A stretch of 64,000 nt of DNA from Nocardioides sp. S-1144 (GCF_005954645.2 NZ_CP040695.2:2108001-2172000), one strand, 5' to 3'; counted from the stretch's first letter, positions 7,358 to 20,008 are shown. Made by a program: numbers and translations. Notes: generated by a model from the sequence alone, not told the origin.

Positions 7358-8467
7358 TCAGACCAGGGTGGCGGGGCCGGACGGCGTCCCGTCGAGGTGG
7401 GCGGCCGGCCGGTGGCCGGCGAGGGCGAAGGCGGTGTCGATCGCGCGGCGGCACGCCTCGACGCGCTCGAGGGGCACGAGCGCGATCGCGGAGCCGCCGA
7501 ACCCGCCGCCGGTCATCCGGGCGCCCAGGGCCCCGGCCCCCACGGCGGTGTCGACGACGAGGTCGAGCTCGGGGCAGGAGATCTCGAAGTCGTCGCGCAT
7601 CGAGAGGTGGGACGCGGAGAACAGCAGCCCCAGGCGGGTCCAGTCGCGCACCCCGATCGCGGCGACGGCCTGCTCGACCCTCACGTTCTCGGTGACGACG
7701 TGGCGGGCCCGGCGGCGCAGGACGTCGTCGTCCAGCTCCTCGACGGCGTCGAGGGTGGCCCGCCGCAGCGACGGGACGCCGAGCGCCCGGGCCGCCCGGT
7801 CGCACTCCTCGCGCCGGGAGCCGTAGCCGCCGTCGGTCAGCGCGTGCGACACGCGGGTGTCGACGACCACCAGGGCCAGCCCGTCGGCGTCGGGGGCGAA
7901 CGGGACCACCTGCGGGTCCGCGCCGTCGAAGTCGAGCAGCAGCGCGCTCTCGGGCCGGGTGAGCAGCACGGCGCTCTGGTCGAGGCCGCCGGTCGGCGCC
8001 CCCACGACCTCCGACTCGGCCCGCCGGCACACCGCGACGAGGTCGCGACGGACCGCGGCGTCGAGGTCGCGGCCGGTCGACCCGACGACGGCGGCGGCGA
8101 CCGCCGCCTCGAGCGCGGCCGAGCTCGACAGGCCGGCGCCCACGGGCACCGTGCTGTCGACCTCCAGGTCGAGCCCGGGCACGTCGTACCCGGCCCGGTC
8201 CAGCGCCCACAGCGTGCCGGCGGCGTAGGCCGCCCAGCCCTCGACCCGGCCGGGCCCCGCGTCCGCGAGGGTGCCCTCCCACGCCCCCGCCGGCCCGTCC
8301 TGCTGGGCGCTGACGACCCGGAGCCGGCCGTCGTCGCGCGGCGTCGCGCGCACGGTCGTGACGTAGGGGATCGCGATCGGCAGGCACAGCCCGTCGTTGT
8401 AGTCGGTGTGCTCGCCGATCAGGTTGACCCGCCCCGGGGCGGTCGCTGTGGTCACCACGGCTGCCAT
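7358..8467 (-). CDS. galK: Galactokinase
   Basis: Phosphorylates alpha-D-galactose at C1 with ATP, the first step of the Leloir pathway. The 369-residue protein has the three GHMP-kinase signatures: GRVNLIGEHTDYNDG at about residues 11-25 (sugar binding), VPVGAGLSSSAALEAA near 108-123 (ATP-binding loop) and MTGGGFGGSAIAL near 327-339. The ATG at 8467 places the galactose motif at the usual distance from the N-terminus. No galT or galE lies nearby, so here galK is isolated from the rest of the pathway. Its promoter overlaps that of the divergent ankyrin gene, as the two starts are only 9 bases apart. Confidence 0.93.
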   Translation of the reverse strand: MAAVVTTATAPGRVNLIGEHTDYNDGLCLPIAIPYVTTVRATPRDDGRLRVVSAQQDGPAGAWEGTLADAGPGRVEGWAAYAAGTLWALDRAGYDVPGLDLEVDSTVPVGAGLSSSAALEAAVAAAVVGSTGRDLDAAVRRDLVAVCRRAESEVVGAPTGGLDQSAVLLTRPESALLLDFDGADPQVVPFAPDADGLALVVVDTRVSHALTDGGYGSRREECDRAARALGVPSLRRATLDAVEELDDDVLRRRARHVVTENVRVEQAVAAIGVRDWTRLGLLFSASHLSMRDDFEISCPELDLVVDTAVGAGALGARMTGGGFGGSAIALVPLERVEACRRAIDTAFALAGHRPAAHLDGTPSGPATLV

Positions 8468-8476
8468 GGTAGGAGC

Positions 8477-10298
<1,822 letters not shown>

Positions 10299-10302
10299 TC
10301 GG

Positions 10303-10905
10303 TCAGCCCCGGCTCGAGCGGGCCGAGCGGCCCCGCACGACGCCGACGAAGGCCTGGCAGCGCTCGTCGTCGTACTCGACGAGCCAGGTGAGGCCGATGG
10401 TGGTGGGGGCGACGTCGACGACCGGGCGGGTCACGACGTCCTTGCGGTTGTAGAGCCGGGCCACCGACATCGGGACGATCGCCACGCCGGTGCCGGCCGC
10501 GACCGTCTCGATGGCGTCGCGCTGCGACATGGCCGGCCAGGCGAGCTGGTCGGCGTCCGGCGTCCAGCCCGAGGGGTGCGGCAGCACCAGCTGCTCCTCG
10601 GCCAGGTCGGCCAGCTCGACCTCGTCGGCGGCCGCCACGAAGTGGTCGACCCCGGCGACGACGACCGCGACCTCGTCGTACAGCGGGACGCAGTGGACGC
10701 CGTCGCGGTCGACGGGCAGCCGGGCCAGGACCATGTCGAGGGACCCGTCGCGCAGCCGCGTCTCCTGCTCCTCCTCGACGACCGGCACCAGCTCGAGCGG
10801 CTCGCGCCGACGATCGCGCCAGGTGCGCCCCCACTTGTCGGGCGTGGCGCCGGTGACGAAGCCGACACGGAACGGCGCTGGTCGGGCCGTGGGGGTGGTG
10901 GTCAC
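10303..10905 (-). CDS. LysR-type substrate-binding domain protein without HTH
   Basis: A 200-residue protein that looks like the effector-binding half of a LysR regulator: FRVGFVTGATPDKWGR, then TRLRDGSLDMVLARLP, then VPLYDEVAVVVAGVDHF and later GVAIVPMSVARLYNRKDV. The DNA-binding helix-turn-helix is missing. The GTG start at 10905 follows a GGGAG with 9 nt spacing. Upstream sequence belongs to the divergent SDR gene, so the HTH was not simply overlooked. It ends in a basic RGRSARSSRG tail. It could be a stand-alone ligand-binding protein or sequester a regulator. Its start lies 27 bases from that of the SDR gene. Confidence 0.78.
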   Translation of the reverse strand: MTTTPTARPAPFRVGFVTGATPDKWGRTWRDRRREPLELVPVVEEEQETRLRDGSLDMVLARLPVDRDGVHCVPLYDEVAVVVAGVDHFVAAADEVELADLAEEQLVLPHPSGWTPDADQLAWPAMSQRDAIETVAAGTGVAIVPMSVARLYNRKDVVTRPVVDVAPTTIGLTWLVEYDDERCQAFVGVVRGRSARSSRG

Positions 10906-10920
10906 CGCCGCAGTCTCCCG

Positions 10921-10926
10921 TACGTT
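10921..10926 (+). promoter_or_regulatory. -10 element of the SDR gene
   Basis: TACGTT with a 6-nt gap to the ATG at 10933; no leader. It also lies just upstream of the divergent LysR-domain gene. Confidence 0.5.
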
Positions 10927-10932
10927 CGAGCA

Positions 10933-11907
10933 ATGCGCGTCCTCGTCGCCGGTGCCACCGGCTACATCGGCTCCCGGCTGGTGCCCGTCCTGGTCGCCGC
11001 GGGCCACGACGTGGTCGTCGGCTCCCGTGACCTCGCCGCCGTCGACCGCTTCGCCTGGGCCGACGACGTCGAGCGCCGCCACCTCGACGTCGAGGACACC
11101 GTCTCGGTGCACCTGGCGGTGCGGGGGGTCGACGCCGTCGTCTACCTGGTGCACTCGATGGGCGCGGGGGAGTTCGTGCGCCGCGACCGCGAGGCGGCCG
11201 AGTACGTCGTCGACTCCTGCGCCCGGGCCGGCGTCGAGCGGATCGTCTACCTGTCGGGGCTGTTCCCCGACGGGGAGCTCTCCGACCACCTCCGCTCCCG
11301 CCACGAGGTCGAGCAGATCCTCCTCGACGGCGCGGTGCCCGCGACGGTGCTGCGCGCCTCGATGGTCCTCGGCGCCGGTTCGATGTCGTTCGAGGTGATG
11401 CGCCGCACGACCGAGCGGCTCCCGGTGACGGCGCTGCCGACGTGGATGTCGGGCCGGATCCAGCCGATCGCCGCCGAGGACGTCGTCCGCCTGCTCGTGG
11501 CGGCGCTCGACGGCCCGGCGCGGAACCGCTCCTACGACGTGGGCGGCGACGAGGTCCTGGCCTACGCCGACCTGCTCGCGCGGTTCGCGAGCCTCGCCGG
11601 GCTGGAGCGACCCCAGGTGCCGGTGCTGCTCGCGCCGGTGGCCCTGGTGGGGGAGGCCGTGGCCCTCATCACCGGCATCCCGCGCTCGACCGTGCGCGCC
11701 CTGGTCCACAGCCTCTCGCACGACATGCTGGTGCGCGACGACGACGCCCGTCGGGACCTGGCACCCGGCGTGCCCTACCTCTCGCTCGACGAGGCGGTCC
11801 TGCGCGCCCTCGCCGGCGGGGCGGACGCGACGTCGGCCGGCGGCGACCTGCAGGGTGGCGCCGACAGCGACCCCGACTGGGCCGGGTCGACCCGCACGAG
11901 CGCGTGA
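10933..11907 (+). CDS. Atypical SDR / NAD(P)H-binding protein
   Basis: A 324-residue Rossmann protein. VLVAGATGYIGSRLVPVL at residues 3-20 is the nucleotide-binding TGxxGxxG motif. AVVYLVHSMGAGEF near 71-84 and RIVYLSGLFPD near 103-113 follow, as in the NmrA-like/atypical SDR group. The C-terminal 70 residues (VLLAPVALVGEAVALITGIP and onward) are typical of the actinobacterial subgroup that lacks a strict YxxxK active site. These proteins may be redox sensors, epimerases or oxidoreductases; the substrate is unknown. It is divergent from the LysR-domain gene, which may act on the same pathway. Confidence 0.82.
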   Translation: MRVLVAGATGYIGSRLVPVLVAAGHDVVVGSRDLAAVDRFAWADDVERRHLDVEDTVSVHLAVRGVDAVVYLVHSMGAGEFVRRDREAAEYVVDSCARAGVERIVYLSGLFPDGELSDHLRSRHEVEQILLDGAVPATVLRASMVLGAGSMSFEVMRRTTERLPVTALPTWMSGRIQPIAAEDVVRLLVAALDGPARNRSYDVGGDEVLAYADLLARFASLAGLERPQVPVLLAPVALVGEAVALITGIPRSTVRALVHSLSHDMLVRDDDARRDLAPGVPYLSLDEAVLRALAGGADATSAGGDLQGGADSDPDWAGSTRTSA

Positions 11908-12095
11908 GTTCACCGCGTGGATGAACCGCGCGAGTCGATCGCGTGAATCATTTCCCGGTCACCAGGTTCTGAACGTCGTGGAAGCGGGTACAACGTGCCT
12001 CTGGAACACGTCTGGACGCTGTTGGAAATCCACGAAATCCCCACATTCAGGCAACTTCCCGCATAATTGTTGGCACATTCGGGCACAATGGCCGC
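11908..12095. promoter_or_regulatory. AT-richer upstream region of the XRE-TPR gene
   Basis: This 188-bp gap is visibly less GC-rich than its surroundings. CACAAT (12084-12089) is a -10-like box 6 nt before the GTG at 12096. The direct repeat GGCACA occurs at 12072-12077 and 12082-12087, one helical turn apart and overlapping that box, a possible autoregulatory site. An imperfect inverted repeat near 11910-11945 may end the SDR transcript. Confidence 0.45.
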
Positions 12096-13484
12096 GTGCA
12101 TCTGTCTGAGCGCGTGACACCCGACCTCCGAGTGCGGGCGAAGAACATCGACGCGGCCCTCGTGGGGTCGCGGATCAAGTACGCCCGGCAGCGCGCCGGG
12201 CTCACGCAGGGTGAGGCTGCCGGCGACCACATGTCGACGGCCTACATCTCCCGCATCGAGGGCGGGCAGCGCCGCGCGAGCGCGGAGCTCCTGGTCCTGC
12301 TGGCCGACCGGCTCGGCTGCGACCCCGACGAACTGCTGGCCCCCGACGAGGACGCCGCCGCTGCCGAGCTGCTGGCCCGGTTGACCCTCGAGGTCGACTA
12401 CGTCGAGCTCGACCTGCGCACCGGCCAGTCGGGCTCGGCGTTGAGCCGGGTCGACCGCCTGCTCGCCGAGGACGACGTCCCCGACGAGGTCGCGGTGCGC
12501 GCCCGGTACCAGCGGGCCCTCGCGCTCGAGGCGTGCGGCCGGCTCGCCGACGCGATCCTCGGGCTCGAGGACGTCGTCGCGGCCAGCACCGAGGGACTGC
12601 CCCTCATCCAGGCCCTGATCGCCCTGAGCCGCTGCTACCGCGAGGAGGGCGACCTCGCCCGGGCGTGCGAGGTCGGCGAGCGCGCCGAGCAGCTCGTCGA
12701 CGCGACCGAGCTGCGGGGGAGTGCCGAGGGCATCCAGCTCGCGGTCACCGTCGCGGCGGCGCACTTCGAGCGTGGCGACATCAACTACGCGCTGCGGCTG
12801 TGCGAGCGCGCCGTGGAGAGTGCCGAGCTGCTCGAGTCGCCGACCGCGCGTGCCTCGGCCTACTGGAACAGCAGCATCGTCCACCAGCGTCAGGGCAACA
12901 TCTCGGCCGCCCTGCCCCTGGCCCAGAAGGCCGTCGCGCTGCTCGACCAGACCCACGACGCCCGCAACATGGCCCGCCTGCGCCTCCAGCTGGGGTTGCT
13001 CCAGCTCAAGATGGACCCGCCGGAGGTCGACGGTGCGTTCCTGAACCTGACCCAGTCGAGCGACGAGATGGCGTTCACCGATGCCAGCGTCGTCGACCGC
13101 GGTCGCGTCCAGCTCGGACTCGCCAAGGCTCGTCTGCTCGTCGGGGACGCCGAGGAGGCGGAGCGCCTGGCCGAGGACTGCTTCGAGAAGACGCGCGACA
13201 CCAGCCTGATGCTGGCCTCGGAGGCGCGCCTCGTGCTCGGACAGATCGCGATCCACCGAGGCCACGTCGAGCAGGCGGTCGAGTTCTTCCGCCACGCGAT
13301 CGTGATTCTCGATGGTGTGGGAGCCGGACGTGAGTCCGCTCAGATGTGGTTCGAGCTCGGCACCCTGCTCCAGCAGCACGGAGCGATGGACGACGCACTC
13401 GATGCGTTCCGACGAGCCGGAGCGTCGACGGGTCTGACCCGTCCGACGACGGTGTCGTCGAGGACGGCGGTCGGAACGGGATAG
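12096..13484 (+). CDS. XRE-family HTH regulator with TPR repeats (RRNPP-like)
   Basis: A 462-residue cytosolic regulator. Residues about 22-78 form an XRE-type HTH (GSRIKYARQRAGLTQGEAA, STAYISRIEGGQRR, LVLLADRLGCDPDELL). Residues about 95-440 are a series of TPR-like helical hairpins such as RARYQRALALEACGRLADAI, ARASAYWNSSIVHQRQGNIS and SEARLVLGQIAIHRGHVEQA. This HTH plus TPR build is that of RRNPP peptide-sensing regulators. The GTG start is 6 nt after CACAAT (leaderless type). Its stop is one base from the stop of a convergent 47-codon gene for a secreted peptide, a plausible ligand. Peptide sensing is inference; it could instead sense a small molecule. Confidence 0.85.
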   Translation: MHLSERVTPDLRVRAKNIDAALVGSRIKYARQRAGLTQGEAAGDHMSTAYISRIEGGQRRASAELLVLLADRLGCDPDELLAPDEDAAAAELLARLTLEVDYVELDLRTGQSGSALSRVDRLLAEDDVPDEVAVRARYQRALALEACGRLADAILGLEDVVAASTEGLPLIQALIALSRCYREEGDLARACEVGERAEQLVDATELRGSAEGIQLAVTVAAAHFERGDINYALRLCERAVESAELLESPTARASAYWNSSIVHQRQGNISAALPLAQKAVALLDQTHDARNMARLRLQLGLLQLKMDPPEVDGAFLNLTQSSDEMAFTDASVVDRGRVQLGLAKARLLVGDAEEAERLAEDCFEKTRDTSLMLASEARLVLGQIAIHRGHVEQAVEFFRHAIVILDGVGAGRESAQMWFELGTLLQQHGAMDDALDAFRRAGASTGLTRPTTVSSRTAVGTG

Positions 13485-13485
13485 C

Positions 13486-13629
13486 TCAGCAGCACCAGCT
13501 GGAGCCCTCGCGCATCACCGGGCCGTTCTTGCCGGGCGCCTTGGCCTCAGCGGTCGTGGCAGCCACCGAGCCGACCGTGAGCGAGCCGGCGAGCAGGGCG
13601 GTGACGACGAGGGCGCGGAACTTCGACAT
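13486..13629 (-). CDS. 47-residue secreted peptide precursor convergent with the XRE-TPR gene
   Basis: A very short gene. GGAG lies 8 nt before the ATG at 13629, an excellent ribosome site. The product starts MSKFRALVVTALLAGSL, continues with small hydrophobic residues and reaches TTAEA, a Sec signal peptide with an A-x-A cleavage site. After it comes an 18-residue mature segment beginning KAPGKN and ending MREGSSWCC, with two adjacent Cys at the very end. It ends one base from the regulator's stop. Position, secretion signal and size fit a signalling pro-peptide of the Phr/NprX/PapR kind. Alternatives are a small bacteriocin or a structural peptide. I do not recognise a family. Confidence 0.72.
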   Translation of the reverse strand: MSKFRALVVTALLAGSLTVGSVAATTAEAKAPGKNGPVMREGSSWCC

Positions 13630-13754
13630 GAGGTTGTCTCCTAGATAAAAGGGGCGCAACCGGATCGGTCGCGCCTGGATGCTGGTTACATTTTGTCAAA
13701 GAAATTGGCAAACGTCTGCGTCTTGGTGAACAAATTTTCGAGGGGGATTTTGTC
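13630..13754. promoter_or_regulatory. AT-rich divergent promoter region between peptide and membrane-protein genes
   Basis: This 125-bp intergenic region is much more AT-rich than the window average. It must hold the promoter of the minus-strand peptide gene and that of the plus-strand gene at 13755. A near-palindrome TTTGTC-N9-GGCAAA lies around 13687-13707, containing TTGGCAAA, close to the TTGGCACA upstream of the regulator gene. That shared word is a candidate XRE operator. On the minus strand TTTGACA is a good -35 match, with no clear -10. Confidence 0.5.
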
Positions 13755-14453
13755 GTGCCACGCGCGTCTCCCACATCAGCGCACGAGATCTCCCTCCGGG
13801 CGCCCGCTTCGTCCTCCCTCCCGACGCCGGTGTCGCCGAGCATCACCGATGCCGTGCGGCTCGACAAGAGCGGTCGACACGAGATCCCGGTCGTGCGCCG
13901 CACGCGCGTCCGTGCGCGCCACCGGCGACTGCGCGAGACCGGTGCCGTGGTGCTCGTCGGCGCCGCCGTGTGGGCGTCCGCAGCCGGCGTGACCTGGTCG
14001 CGCGACGGGGACCTGTCGGTGCCGGTCCCGGTGGTGCGCCTCGACCAGCCGCCGGCGCCCGGGGCCGTGGCCATCGCCGCGGACCGGATGAGCCGGACCC
14101 TCGCCGCCGTCCTGCCCGCCCGGGTCGGCGCCGGCGTGCGCGTGTCGCCGGTCCGCGGGGGCACCGGCCCCGACGCCGGTGCGGGGGACGGCGACCCGCC
14201 GGCCGTGCGGGTCGGCCGGGTCGAGCTCGACGACGGCACCGGCACCCGGACGGTGTGGATCGAGGTCGGGTCGACGTCGTCCGCGCCGCCGTGCTCGGCG
14301 CCGTGCGCGGTCTCCGGCGACTCGTGGACGCGCGCCTACCGCTTCGGCGACGTCCTCGTCACGGTGCGGCTGTCCGGCAACGGGAGGAAGGTCGGCGGAC
14401 TCGACGCGGCCGGTCGGACCCTGGTCGCGATGGACCCGGTCTGGCTGCCCTGA
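13755..14453 (+). CDS. Single-span membrane protein of unknown function
   Basis: A 232-residue protein from a GTG with GAGGGGG about 8 nt upstream. The N-terminal 60 residues are basic and Ser/Pro/Arg-rich (cytoplasmic side predicted). One membrane helix follows (AVVLVGAAVWASAAGVTW near residues 64-81), then a 150-residue extracellular part. That part contains PPCSAPCAVSG, a C-x3-C pair that may form a disulfide, and ends in short beta-strand-like stretches (DVLVTVRLSGNGRKVGG). No known domain is recognised. It is divergent from the secreted-peptide gene and ends at a strong terminator, so it is a candidate target or sensor of the neighbouring regulator. Confidence 0.6.
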   Translation: MPRASPTSAHEISLRAPASSSLPTPVSPSITDAVRLDKSGRHEIPVVRRTRVRARHRRLRETGAVVLVGAAVWASAAGVTWSRDGDLSVPVPVVRLDQPPAPGAVAIAADRMSRTLAAVLPARVGAGVRVSPVRGGTGPDAGAGDGDPPAVRVGRVELDDGTGTRTVWIEVGSTSSAPPCSAPCAVSGDSWTRAYRFGDVLVTVRLSGNGRKVGGLDAAGRTLVAMDPVWLP

Positions 14454-14508
14454 CCCCGCACACCGCCACCGCCGACCACCCCTGCCCGTCCGTGCCCACG
14501 ACGCACCG

Positions 14509-14546
14509 GAGCCCGGGCCGGTCCTGGAGGGGACCGACCCGGGCTC
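14509..14546. terminator. Bidirectional terminator between the membrane-protein gene and katG
   Basis: GAGCCCGGG (14509-14517) pairs with CCCGGGCTC (14538-14546), and CGGTCC (14519-14524) with GGACCG (14531-14536), with a 6-base loop. It lies between convergent genes and could serve both. Confidence 0.75.
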
Positions 14547-14576
14547 GTCGTGCTGGCGCCCCGGAGGGGGCTGGGC

Positions 14577-17322
<2,746 letters not shown>

Positions 17323-17353
17323 AAGAATGCCCGACGGGGCTCGCGGGTCGGGT

Positions 17354-19714
17354 TCAGCGGTAGGGGGCGAGGGCCGCCCGGGCCAGGGCGGCCGCGGCCT
17401 CGTTCCTCGCTGCCAGGTCCTCGTCGGCCTGGTCGTTGACGGTCACCTGGACCACCACGTTCCCGACCCGGGCCACGACCTTGGCCTCCTCGGACCACCC
17501 GAGGGCGGGGAAGAGGAGGGCCTGGTCGCCGACGTCGTCCAGGGGCCGCGGCTTCTCGTAGTAGAACGAGTGGCCCGCCCGCAGGTCGGTGAACACGTCC
17601 TCGGCGAGCTGTTCGCCGGTCCGCCCGGACAGCGCACTGCCGCGCACCGCGTGGACGCCGACCTTGGCGTACCTCGAGTACTGCCGCTCGCCGTCGTCGA
17701 CGACGATCGCCCCGTCGCCCACGCCCCAGTAGCACCCTGCCGTGCGCCGCTCGGGGTCGACGGGCGCGCGCTGGTCGAGGCCACGGGTGGGCTCGACGAC
17801 GGCTCGGGCCTCGGCAGCGAGCGCCCGGCAGACCGGGCGGGCCCGGGTCACGGCGCCGGGGTCGGGTGCGGGCAGCGGGTCGACGTCGAGGTCGAGGCCG
17901 GCCTGCGCGAGCACGTCGGTCGCGGCGGCGACGGCGGTGTCCTCGAGGACGTAGCCGGGCACCGAGGCGCCCCGCACGTCGGTGGCGTCGGCCTCGCCCC
18001 GCGCCGACACCTCGACGACGACGTTGCGCACCCGCACCAGCAGGTGGACCTCGCCGTAGGCGCCCGGGCCGGTGAGCACCGAGGCGTAGGCCTCGTCACC
18101 GAGACCCCGCACCGGGCGGTGGCGCGGCGGGTCGACCGGCCCCGCGCCGTAGGGCCGCTTCTCCCGGGCCTGCTCGACGTCGGCCTGGGCGGCCTCGACC
18201 GCCGTCATCCCGGAGTCGGCGGGCGGGGAGAGGATCCGGTAGCCGACCTCGAGGTCCCGCGTGACCCCGAGGGGCTCCTGCCGCTCGAACCAGCGGCAGC
18301 CGGCCTGGGCGGGGAGGTCGAGCCGGTGCAGGCCGAAGGCCCGTAGGGTCGTCCTCGACGGGTGGCAGGTGTCGATCGCGCCGGGCCGGACGTCGTCGTC
18401 CTCCCAGCGGCTCTCGTCGGCCTGCTGGCCCGCGAGGAGCTGCTGGTCCCAGGTCGACGACGGCAGGTCGACCTCGACGTCCTGGCCCTCGTCGGGGAGG
18501 CGGTGCGCCACGAGCCCGGCGCCGGTGGCGACGACGACCAGGTCGTCGACGACGGTCGCGAAGGCGAACGCGGACGTCTCGACGGTGCCGAGCACGTCGT
18601 AGTCCTCGACGTCGTCCATCGAGTGGCGGGTGACCAGCGCCCCCGTGCTGGTCAGGCCGCCGCCGCTCAGCACGACCGGCCGGTCCTCGGTGTCGAACCC
18701 GACGAACCCGCCGCCGGCGGGGAAGCCCGACCAGCGCTCGGCGCCGGTCTCGACGTCGTAGGCGGCGAGACCACCGGACCCGGTGGCCAGGGGTGACTGG
18801 AACCCGCGGGCCACGACGACCGCGCCGTCGTGCACGCCGAGCGACCTCGTGGCGAACAGGGAGTGGTCGATGGACTGGGGCCCGATCGGGGTCAGGGGCT
18901 CGCCGGTCCTCTCGTCGAGGCGCCACATCAGCTGGTGGCCGCGCTCGGAGGTCGCGAGGACGAGCGGGTCCGCGCTGACGATGGCGCTGGCGACGTTCTC
19001 CTCCACGAGCTCCACGACCGTCCGCGACCACAGCCTCCTGCCGCTGTCGGCGTCGCGCATCGTCAGGCGCACCCGGGAGTGCCGGTCGAGACCGGACGTC
19101 GTCGCGATCAGCTGGCCGTCGGACACGACCCAGGCCCCCCACCCGGTCACGTCCGGGTCGACCGTGCGCAGCTCGCGGCCCGTGCGAAGGTCGTAGCGCA
19201 GGGCGACGCTGTAGCAGCACGCGGTGATCACCGTGACCGTCGTGTCACCGACCTGGAGCGCTGCCTCGGCCCGCTCCGGGATGTCGTCCATCGGCTCGGG
19301 CATCCGGGTGCGCCAACGCCAGGCGCCGGCGACCGGGTCGACGACGCCCACCCAGCGGCAGGGGGTGTTCGGCCCGCGGTCGGAGTAGGTGAGCACGATC
19401 GACCCGTCGCCGGCCTCGCGGGCGGTACAGACGCCGCGGGCCGGCACCCGCCAGGTCCGGTCACCGGTCGCGGGGTCGATCTTGACGACGCCGTCGTCCA
19501 GGGCCGCCGCCACCCCGTCGTCGTTCGCCACCACGGTGACGACGTCGTGCTGGCCGATCGACGGGGCCGTCCAGGCCGTCTCGAGCGCCGCCACCACGGG
19601 AGCCTCCTCGGTCGGCGGCTGGGTCCCGGGGTCCTCGTCGTCGGCGCCGGAGCAGCCGGTCGCGACGACGAGCACGAGCGCGAGAGCCAGGGTCACGAGA
19701 CGGGTCCGGTGCAT
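17354..19714 (-). CDS. Large lipoprotein: PQQ-like propeller plus two repeated C-terminal domains
   Basis: A 786-residue exported lipoprotein. The lipobox VVATGC puts the acylated Cys near residue 21, followed by an acidic linker. Residues about 45-430 have propeller-type repeats (GVVKIDPATGDRTWRVPARG, LAAYDVETGAERWSGFP) like PQQ-dependent enzymes and BamB, but no catalytic PQQ residues are evident, so it is probably structural or binding. The last 350 residues contain two similar units, each with CRWF or CYWG, a GLGDEA or VGDQAL turn and RVRNVVVEV or RVGNVVVQV. These look like small actinobacterial cell-wall lipoprotein domains (DUF3558-like, from memory). The function is unknown. No operon partner is evident. 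Confidence 0.75.
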   Translation of the reverse strand: MHRTRLVTLALALVLVVATGCSGADDEDPGTQPPTEEAPVVAALETAWTAPSIGQHDVVTVVANDDGVAAALDDGVVKIDPATGDRTWRVPARGVCTAREAGDGSIVLTYSDRGPNTPCRWVGVVDPVAGAWRWRTRMPEPMDDIPERAEAALQVGDTTVTVITACCYSVALRYDLRTGRELRTVDPDVTGWGAWVVSDGQLIATTSGLDRHSRVRLTMRDADSGRRLWSRTVVELVEENVASAIVSADPLVLATSERGHQLMWRLDERTGEPLTPIGPQSIDHSLFATRSLGVHDGAVVVARGFQSPLATGSGGLAAYDVETGAERWSGFPAGGGFVGFDTEDRPVVLSGGGLTSTGALVTRHSMDDVEDYDVLGTVETSAFAFATVVDDLVVVATGAGLVAHRLPDEGQDVEVDLPSSTWDQQLLAGQQADESRWEDDDVRPGAIDTCHPSRTTLRAFGLHRLDLPAQAGCRWFERQEPLGVTRDLEVGYRILSPPADSGMTAVEAAQADVEQAREKRPYGAGPVDPPRHRPVRGLGDEAYASVLTGPGAYGEVHLLVRVRNVVVEVSARGEADATDVRGASVPGYVLEDTAVAAATDVLAQAGLDLDVDPLPAPDPGAVTRARPVCRALAAEARAVVEPTRGLDQRAPVDPERRTAGCYWGVGDGAIVVDDGERQYSRYAKVGVHAVRGSALSGRTGEQLAEDVFTDLRAGHSFYYEKPRPLDDVGDQALLFPALGWSEEAKVVARVGNVVVQVTVNDQADEDLAARNEAAAALARAALAPYR

Positions 19715-19796
19715 GCGACGGTCCTACCCGCGCCGGCCCGGCGCACACCCCGCGCCCGGGCGGACCGGCGACGGTGAGACCGGGCGAAAAGCACGA

Positions 19797-19822
19797 GAAC
19801 GGCGACCCGTGGGCCGCCGTTC
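19797..19822 (-). terminator. Terminator of the tRNA-Leu gene
   Basis: GAACGGCG (19797-19804) pairs with CGCCGTTC (19815-19822). On the minus strand it is followed by CTCGTGCTTTTC, a short T run, just past the tRNA 3' end. Confidence 0.65.
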
Positions 19823-19833
19823 CGGTGGTTCTG

Positions 19834-19919
19834 TGTCCGAGGGGGGACTTGAACCCCCACGCCCTAATACGGGCACTAGCACCTCAAGCTAGCGCGTCTG
19901 CCAATTCCGCCACCCGGAC
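19834..19919 (-). tRNA. tRNA-Leu (anticodon GAG)
   Basis: Read on the minus strand, the acceptor stem GTCCGGG (19913-19919) pairs with CTCGGAC (19835-19841). The D arm begins GTGGCGGAATTGGCAGACG, the anticodon stem-loop is CTAGC-TTGAGGT-GCTAG with anticodon GAG, a long class II variable arm follows (GTGCCCGTATTAGGGC), and the T arm is GGGGGTTCAAGTCCCCC. CCA is not encoded. The long variable arm and the anticodon identify tRNA-Leu. Confidence 0.95.
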
Positions 19920-20008
19920 GAGTGCGATCGGAACAGTAGCAAAGGGGCTCGTGGGGTTCCGCATCGGGGGACACCGCGGTTGCTTCGCGTCGGTGCCAGG
20001 ATGGGCGC

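Noticed and set aside
11921..12109. A 62-codon plus-strand frame upstream of the XRE-TPR gene
   Set aside because: It has no ribosome site or box, ends inside the regulator's coding region in another frame, and shows no signal peptide. It may be chance in an AT-richer stretch.
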